Positions 31,753 through 36,410 of a stretch of 36,410 nucleotides of DNA are shown here, one piece after another (position 1 is the first letter of the stretch; each line of letters starts with the position of its first letter). Where the stretch lies: contig NZ_JADMKB010000131.1 in NCBI RefSeq assembly GCF_018780075.1, positions 1 through 36,410 on the forward strand, written 5' to 3'. This DNA comes from Hydrogenophaga sp. (GTDB lineage Bacteria; Pseudomonadota; Gammaproteobacteria; Burkholderiales; Burkholderiaceae_C). The translations under genes were made by a program, and so were the position numbers. The notes below the pieces were generated by a model, which had not been told where the DNA came from, searched no databases, and was given only the letters and a program-made list of their open reading frames with translations.

Positions 31753-33135
31753 TCAGTGCGCGCTGGCACCCACCACGGCGTCGGGCTTGGCCTGACGCAG
31801 CAGCGCCAGCATGGCGGTTTCGATGCGGTGCAGGGCCTCGGCGGTGTGGCCTTCAAAGCGCAGCACGAGCACCGGCGTGGTGTTCGATGCGCGAATCAGA
31901 CCGAAGCCGTCGGGCCAGTCCACCCGCACACCGTCGATGGTCGAGGTCTTGGCGGGGGCGTCAAACCGCGCGAGCGCCATCAGGCGCTCCACCACCGCAT
32001 GGGGCTCACCCTCCGCGCAGGCCACGTTGAGCTCCGGCGTGCTGTGGCTGGTGGGCAAAGCATGGAGCACGGCGTTGGCGTCGGGGCTGCGGCTGAGGAT
32101 CTCCAGCAGGCGGGCACCCGCATAGCTGCCGTCGTCGAAGCCGAACCAGCGCTCCTTGAAGAAGATGTGGCCGCTCATCTCGCCGCCCAGCGGGCTGTCC
32201 AGCTCCTTCATGCGGGCCTTGATCAGCGAGTGGCCGGTCTTGTAGATGTGCGCCACGCCGCCAGCGGCCTCGATGGCCGGGGCCAGGCGCTGCGAGCACT
32301 TCACGTCGAAGATGATGTTGCCGCCGGGCACGCGCGACAGCACGTCCTGCGAGAAGAGGATCATCTGGCGGTCGGGGAAGATGTTGTGGCCGTCCTTGGT
32401 GACGATGCCCAGGCGGTCACCGTCGCCATCGAAGGCCAGGCCCAGTTCGGCATCGGTTTCGCGCAGGGCGCGCATCACGTCCTGCAGGTTTTCCGGCTTG
32501 CTCGGGTCCGGGTGGTGGTTCGGGAAATTGCCATCCACCTCGCTGAAGAGCTCAATCACCTCGCAACCCAGTGCCCGGAACAGCGCGGGCGCCGAAGCCC
32601 CGGCCACGCCATTGCCGCAGTCCACCACAATCTTCATCGGACGCGCCAGCTTCACATCGCCCACGATGCGGTCTGTGTAGGGCGCCAGCACGTTCACATG
32701 GCGCACCCGGCCGCCGTCGGCCAACTGGTGGCTTTCGGCCTCCATCATGCGGCGCAGGGCCTGGATGTCCTCGCCGTAGATCGCACGGCCGCCGAGCACC
32801 ATCTTGAAGCCGTTGTAGTCCCTGGGGTTGTGGCTGCCGGTGACCTGGATGCCGCTGTTGCACAGCGTGTGGGCGGCGAAATACAGCATGGGCGTCGTGG
32901 CCAGGCCGACGTCGATCACGTCGATTCCCGCCGCCACCAGCCCGCGGATCAGTGCCGCCGACAGGCCCGGCCCGCTCAAGCGCCCGTCGCGACCCACGGC
33001 CACCGTCTGCTCGCCCTGCTGCCACGCCACCGTGCCAAAGGCCAGCCCCAGTGCTTCCGCGACGGACTCATTGAGGGCGCCGGGCACGATGCCGCGGATG
33101 TCATAGGCCTTGAAGATGGACGCGGTCAGCTGCAT
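31753..33135 (-). CDS. Phosphomannomutase/phosphoglucomutase (AlgC/ManB type)
   Basis: 460 residues. Interconverts hexose 6-phosphate and 1-phosphate, supplying sugar nucleotides for LPS and polysaccharide synthesis. Seen in the order of the alpha-D-phosphohexomutase family: FKAYDIRGIVPG (8-19), the phosphoserine loop TGSHNP with Ser101, the metal loop DGDGDR (236-241), the sugar-binding loop GEMSGH (318-323) and the C-terminal phosphate-binding RASNTTPVLVLRFEG. This is a close fit to Pseudomonas AlgC in size and motifs, so dual mannose/glucose activity is likely. MQLTASIFKAYDIRG at 33135 is the family start; the frame is open upstream to 33225. It is the first gene of the minus-strand core-synthesis group. 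Confidence 0.92.
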   Translation of the reverse strand: MQLTASIFKAYDIRGIVPGALNESVAEALGLAFGTVAWQQGEQTVAVGRDGRLSGPGLSAALIRGLVAAGIDVIDVGLATTPMLYFAAHTLCNSGIQVTGSHNPRDYNGFKMVLGGRAIYGEDIQALRRMMEAESHQLADGGRVRHVNVLAPYTDRIVGDVKLARPMKIVVDCGNGVAGASAPALFRALGCEVIELFSEVDGNFPNHHPDPSKPENLQDVMRALRETDAELGLAFDGDGDRLGIVTKDGHNIFPDRQMILFSQDVLSRVPGGNIIFDVKCSQRLAPAIEAAGGVAHIYKTGHSLIKARMKELDSPLGGEMSGHIFFKERWFGFDDGSYAGARLLEILSRSPDANAVLHALPTSHSTPELNVACAEGEPHAVVERLMALARFDAPAKTSTIDGVRVDWPDGFGLIRASNTTPVLVLRFEGHTAEALHRIETAMLALLRQAKPDAVVGASAH

Positions 33136-33163
33136 GGGGGCTCTCTGTGGACGCAAACCCTGC

Positions 33164-33169
33164 ATTGTA
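33164..33169 (-). promoter_or_regulatory. Possible -10 element of the phosphomannomutase operon
   Basis: TACAAT read on the minus strand, five of six matches to TATAAT, 28 bases before the mutase ATG. No convincing -35 is seen, so support is limited. Confidence 0.3.
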
Positions 33170-33242
33170 GGTGGCGAGGCTGTTCCCCCCGCACCTGCAG
33201 ATGTCCGAAAACGGCCAGCCGTCAACGGCCTGAGGGCCTACC

Positions 33243-34787
33243 ATGACAGCCATGAACAGCACCACGCCCCTGGACGACGAAGCCCGCTACCGGGCCTTGT
33301 GCGCCCACGACGCGCGGTTCGACGGCCGCTTTTTCACCGCGGTCACCTCCACCGGCATCTATTGCCGGCCGATCTGCCGGGTGCGCACGCCGCGACGAGA
33401 GAACTGCCGTTTTTTTGAGCACGCGACCCAGGCAGAGCAGGCTGGCTTCAGGCCCTGCCTGCGTTGCCGGCCGGAACTCGCGCCGCTGGACCGCCACTGG
33501 TCCACCGAAGACGCCAGCGCCATCCTGGTGCAGCAGGCCAGCCGTTTGCTGGACGCACCGCCCTCCTGGTTGGACCCAGCGACCGAAGGCGCGGCCATGG
33601 GCTTGCTGGCGGCCCGGCTCGGCGTCAGCGACCGCCACCTGCGCCGGGTCTTTGGCAGCCAGCTCGGCGTGTCACCGCTGCAGTACCTGCTGACGCGCAA
33701 GCTGCTCGCCGCCAAACAGTTGCTGGCCGACACCGCGATGCCGGTGTCCCAGATCGCTCTGGCCAGCGGCTTTGCCAGCCTGCGCCGGTTCAACGCGGCC
33801 TTCCTTGAGCGCTACGGCCTCAACCCCACACAGATGCGGCGCGGTCAGACCGCCACGACCACCGCAGGCGCCGACGGTTGCACCGGCGACGTGCGGCTCG
33901 CGTGGCGCCCGCCCTTCGACGCCGTGTCCCTGCTGAACTTCCTGGCCTCCCGGCAATTGCCGGGGGTGGAGCAGGTGGACCCCGATGCGCTCAGCCTTCT
34001 GCGAACCCTCCAGTTGACGGTCGCGCAGCGGGTGCACACCGGGTGGCTGTCGGTGCGGCTGGTGCCCGACGCCCACCACCTCGTCCTGCGCGTGAGCGAC
34101 GGGCTGCTCCCGGTGTTGCCCAGCGTGATCTGGCGTGTGCGCGAGGTGTTCGACCTGGACGCCGATCCCGCGGCCATCAATGCGACCCTGCACACGGACT
34201 TCCCCGAAGGCGATGGCTTGCGGGTTCCGGGTTGCTTCGACGGGTTCGAGCTGGCCGTGCGCGCCGTGCTGGGACAACAAATCACCGTGGCCGCCGCCCG
34301 CACCCTGGCCACCCGCCTGCTGGACCGCTTTGGCACCCCGCTGGTGACGCCCGCGGGCGTGCTGAACCGCCTGTTCCCCAACCCCCACACCTTGGCCACA
34401 GCCGACCCGGCCAGCCTGGGCGAACTTGGTATCGTGCGCCAGCGCCAGGCCGCCCTGCAGGCACTGGCCCGCGCGGTGGTCGATGGCTCGCTGGAGCTGG
34501 ACGGCCGCGCTCCCGTGGAGCAAACCGTGCAGACATTGCAGGGCCTCCCCGGCATCGGTCCCTGGACCGCGCAATACATCGCCATGCGGGCCCTGCGCTG
34601 GCCCGACGCCTGGCCCACGGGCGACGTGGCCTTGCACCACGCGCTGAGGCTGGGTCACCTCAAAGGGAACGCCGCCGTGCGCGAGGCCGCCCTTCAAGCC
34701 AGCCGCTGGCAACCCTGGCGCAGCTACGCCGTGGTTCGTGCCTGGGCGGGCACCCTCCATCCCACACCACTGAAGGCTTTACCGTGA
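33243..34787 (+). CDS. alkA: Ada N-terminal / AraC / AlkA fusion: alkylation sensor and 3-methyladenine DNA glycosylase
   Basis: 514 residues, three domains. Residues about 13-85 are the Ada metal-binding domain with Cys41, Cys45, Cys72 and Cys75 (YCRPIC and PCLRC); in E. coli Ada the first of these accepts methyl groups from phosphotriesters. Residues about 105-200 are an AraC helix-turn-helix (LGVSDRHLRRVF, ISQIALASGFASLRRFNAAF-like). Residues about 215-510 are AlkA: a TBP-like lobe, VLGQQITVAAARTLATRL, and the helix-hairpin-helix LPGIGPWTAQYIAMRALRW followed by PTGDVAL with catalytic Asp461. It removes alkylated bases and may sense damage. The ATG at 33252 is an alternative start. Its stop overlaps ogt as GTGA. 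Confidence 0.92.
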   Translation: MTAMNSTTPLDDEARYRALCAHDARFDGRFFTAVTSTGIYCRPICRVRTPRRENCRFFEHATQAEQAGFRPCLRCRPELAPLDRHWSTEDASAILVQQASRLLDAPPSWLDPATEGAAMGLLAARLGVSDRHLRRVFGSQLGVSPLQYLLTRKLLAAKQLLADTAMPVSQIALASGFASLRRFNAAFLERYGLNPTQMRRGQTATTTAGADGCTGDVRLAWRPPFDAVSLLNFLASRQLPGVEQVDPDALSLLRTLQLTVAQRVHTGWLSVRLVPDAHHLVLRVSDGLLPVLPSVIWRVREVFDLDADPAAINATLHTDFPEGDGLRVPGCFDGFELAVRAVLGQQITVAAARTLATRLLDRFGTPLVTPAGVLNRLFPNPHTLATADPASLGELGIVRQRQAALQALARAVVDGSLELDGRAPVEQTVQTLQGLPGIGPWTAQYIAMRALRWPDAWPTGDVALHHALRLGHLKGNAAVREAALQASRWQPWRSYAVVRAWAGTLHPTPLKALP

Positions 34788-35302
34788 AACACCACATACA
34801 CTGGGTTCAGACCACCATGCCCACACCGCTGGGCGACATGCGACTGGCGGCCAGCCCCGCTGGCCTCACCGGCGCGTGGTTCGTCACGGGGCAGCGCCAC
34901 CTGCCCCCAGACGACCACATGGCCAGCTGGGCGCTCGCGCCCGAGCACCCCTTGTTGCTCGTGGCCATCGAGCAGCTGACCGCGTACTTCCGGTCAGAGC
35001 GTCAGACATTCGACCTGCCACTGGATCTCACAGGTGGCACACCCTTCCAGCAATCGGTGTGGCACGCCTTGCTGGGCATCTCTTCAGGTCACACGCTGAG
35101 CTACGGCGACCTGGCGCATCACATTGACCGCCCCGCCGCCGTCCGCGCCGTCGGCACGGCCATCGGACGCAATCCCTTGAGTGTCATCGTCCCCTGCCAC
35201 CGCGTGATCGGTGCGAGTGGCGGGTTGACCGGCTATGCTGGCGGGCTTGACCGCAAGGCGGCGTTGCTGCGGCTTGAAGGTGTCACCCCACTGCCTTTCT
35301 GA
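34784..35302 (+). CDS. ogt: Methylated-DNA--protein-cysteine methyltransferase (Ogt)
   Basis: 172 residues. Removes O6-alkyl groups from guanine in one suicidal step. Seen: TPLGDMRLAASPAGLTGAWF (14-33), TPFQQSVWHALLGISSGHTLSYGDLA (86-111), VRAVGTAIGRNPLSVIVPCHRVIG with the acceptor Cys138 in PCHR, and LTGYAGGLDRKAALLRLEG. The length is that of a plain Ogt without the Ada N-terminus, which is carried by the preceding gene. The GTG at 34784 has GAAGG 7 bases upstream and overlaps the alkA stop (GTGA), so both are made from one transcript. Confidence 0.93.
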   Translation: MKHHIHWVQTTMPTPLGDMRLAASPAGLTGAWFVTGQRHLPPDDHMASWALAPEHPLLLVAIEQLTAYFRSERQTFDLPLDLTGGTPFQQSVWHALLGISSGHTLSYGDLAHHIDRPAAVRAVGTAIGRNPLSVIVPCHRVIGASGGLTGYAGGLDRKAALLRLEGVTPLPF

Positions 35303-35310
35303 ACTCCCTC

Positions 35311-36216
35311 ATGCCCCCCTCCCTCATCGCTGAATTCCTGCTGCTGGCCGCCCTCTGGGGCGCGTCTTTCCTGTTCATGCGCCTGGGCGTCGCCGAGCTC
35401 GGTGCACTCCCCACCGCGGGCGTGCGCGTCGCGCTGGCCGCCCTGTTCCTCATGCCGGTGTTCCTGGTCAAAGGGGTGTGGGCCGATTTCAGGCAACGCG
35501 CGCGACCAATCCTGTTTGTCGGCCTGCTCAACTCCGGCATCCCGTTCGTGTTGTTCGCGTTCGCGGTGGTACACATCACGACCGGCCTCACCTCCATCCT
35601 CAACGCCACCGTTCCACTGACCGGGGCACTCGTGGCGTGGTTGTGGCTCCATGATCGACCGGGTGGTTCCCGCATGCTGGGTCTCGCGATCGGATTCATC
35701 GGTGTGACGCTGCTGGTGATCGGCAAGTCGGGGTTCAGCCCCATGCCCGGCGCCTCGTCACCGGCCATGACGCTGCTGGCCATGGGAGCCTGCCTGCTGG
35801 CGACGCTGTGCTACGGCATCGCCGCCAGTTTCACCAAACGCCACCTCACCGGCGCACACCCGCTCGCCACCGCAGCGGGCAGCCAGATCGGAGCCACGCT
35901 CGGACTGGCCTTGCCCACGCTGTGGCTGTGGCCCGATCACGCGGTCAGCACCGGCGCCTGGGCTGCCATGGCGGCCGTGGCCCTCTTGTGCACCGCGCTG
36001 GCCTACATTTTGTTTTTCCGGATCATCGAAAAAGCCGGCCCGAGCAAGGCGCTCACCGTCACCTTTCTGGTGCCCGTCTTCGCGCTGATGTACGGAGCCC
36101 TGTTCCTGAACGAAACCATCACACCCTGGATGGTGTTCTGTGGACTCGTGATCATGTGCGGGACCGCACTGTCCACCGGACTGGTGCGCTGGGCCAGACT
36201 GGAACGCACGACCTGA
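35311..36216 (+). CDS. DMT-superfamily (EamA) permease
   Basis: 301 residues with ten hydrophobic spans in two EamA repeats (about 5-140 and 150-290). Seen: LLLAALWGASFLFMRLG at the start, PFVLFAFAVVHITTGLTSILNATVPLTGALVAWLWL at the end of repeat one, and LAYILFFRIIEKAGPSKALTVTFLVPVFALMYGALFLNE in repeat two. The substrate is unknown; family members export amino acids, nucleosides or other metabolites. It starts 8 bases after ogt, so it is in the same transcription unit, but a repair role is not implied by the sequence. Confidence 0.88.
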   Translation: MPPSLIAEFLLLAALWGASFLFMRLGVAELGALPTAGVRVALAALFLMPVFLVKGVWADFRQRARPILFVGLLNSGIPFVLFAFAVVHITTGLTSILNATVPLTGALVAWLWLHDRPGGSRMLGLAIGFIGVTLLVIGKSGFSPMPGASSPAMTLLAMGACLLATLCYGIAASFTKRHLTGAHPLATAAGSQIGATLGLALPTLWLWPDHAVSTGAWAAMAAVALLCTALAYILFFRIIEKAGPSKALTVTFLVPVFALMYGALFLNETITPWMVFCGLVIMCGTALSTGLVRWARLERTT

Positions 36217-36289
36217 ACCGGCTGTTGCGTCTGACGCAGGTCTTCGCGCAACAGCGCAACAAGCAGGCGTCGCACATGCCGCAGACATG

Positions 36290-36322
36290 AAAAAACCGCC
36301 CAGGCCTTGCGACCGGGGCGGT
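36290..36322 (-). terminator. Intrinsic terminator after tRNA-Asp
   Basis: ACCGCCC (36295-36301) pairs with GGGCGGT (36316-36322) around a 14-base loop. Read on the minus strand the stem is followed by six T, so it terminates the tRNA transcript 11 bases past its CCA end. On the plus strand the tail is only moderately T-rich (GTTTCATTTT), but it may also stop the permease transcript. Confidence 0.8.
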
Positions 36323-36333
36323 GTTTCATTTTG

Positions 36334-36410
36334 TGGCGGAGTGGACGGGGCTCGAACCCGCGACCCCCGGCGTGACAGGCCGGTATTCTAACCAACTGAA
36401 CTACCACTCC
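36334..36410 (-). tRNA. tRNA-Asp (anticodon GTC)
   Basis: 77 bases including an encoded CCA end. Read on the minus strand it begins GGAGTGGTAGTTCAGTTGGT, has an anticodon loop CTGTCAC with GTC, and a T-arm GCGGGTTCGAGCCCCGT. It is nearly identical to E. coli tRNA-Asp from memory. The 5' base is the last base of the window, so upstream promoter or partner tRNA genes are not visible. Confidence 0.97.

Noticed and set aside
36003..36407. 134-residue minus-strand frame beginning in the tRNA
   Set aside because: It translates tRNA-Asp and its terminator (RIPACHAGGRGFEPRP is the usual false peptide from a tRNA) and then antisense of the permease gene.
1..36410. CRISPR arrays, insertion sequences, prophage or integron parts
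   Set aside because: No spaced direct repeats of CRISPR type, and no transposase, integrase or attC-like sequence was seen on either strand.

Overview
The window is about 67-70% G+C, densely packed, and reads as chromosome of a betaproteobacterium of the order Burkholderiales, most likely the family Comamonadaceae (Hydrogenophaga/Acidovorax-like). This rests on the protein sequences, the pcm-like / rhodanese / tolC / waaA gene order, and a GC-rich intergenic repeat that I associate with this family. I see no phage, insertion sequence, CRISPR array or plasmid gene.

Region 1 (1-5286) is a mixed accessory stretch. It holds the 3' part of glutaryl-CoA dehydrogenase with a perfect hairpin terminator, then a lower-GC patch with a small secreted protein, a small membrane protein and an alpha/beta hydrolase. 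After these come a GNAT acetyltransferase, a close AAC(3)-I-type aminoglycoside acetyltransferase homologue, a VOC/glyoxalase protein and a MAPEG membrane protein. A CPA1 potassium/proton antiporter follows at 5397-6893.

Region 2 (6895-18200) is a complete L-rhamnose utilisation locus of the Rhizobium type. On the minus strand, in transcription order, it encodes the fused aldolase/dehydrogenase RhaD, isomerase RhaI, the ABC importer RhaS-RhaT-RhaP-RhaQ, mutarotase RhaU and kinase RhaK. RhaT-P-Q are joined by ATGA overlaps. The looser junctions D/I and S/T carry a shared GC-rich repeat, and I/S carries a strong hairpin. The divergent regulator is a CbbR-like LysR protein, not the DeoR-type regulator known from Rhizobium, and the AT-rich intergenic region contains a TNA-N7-TNA element matching the CbbR binding consensus.

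Region 3 (18197-25777) is an RND efflux operon (TetR repressor, adaptor, permease) whose promoter is overlapped by an inverted repeat. A Pcm-like methyltransferase, a rhodanese and a TolC-type outer-membrane channel follow, and the channel probably serves the pump.

Region 4 (25957-33135) makes lipopolysaccharide core. It holds a putative glycosyltransferase, a single-polypeptide fusion of Kdo transferase WaaA with Kdo kinase KdkA and, converging on it, an O-antigen ligase-like protein, two family 2 glycosyltransferases and a phosphomannomutase/phosphoglucomutase.

Region 5 (33243-36410) is an alkylation-repair pair (an Ada-N/AraC/AlkA fusion overlapping Ogt by GTGA), a DMT-family permease and, on the minus strand, tRNA-Asp(GTC) with its own terminator.

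The items most worth a second look are the WaaA-KdkA fusion, the CbbR-like control of rhamnose use, and the oriented repeats that begin directly after stop codons. Family assignments come from reading the protein sequences; no database search was run.
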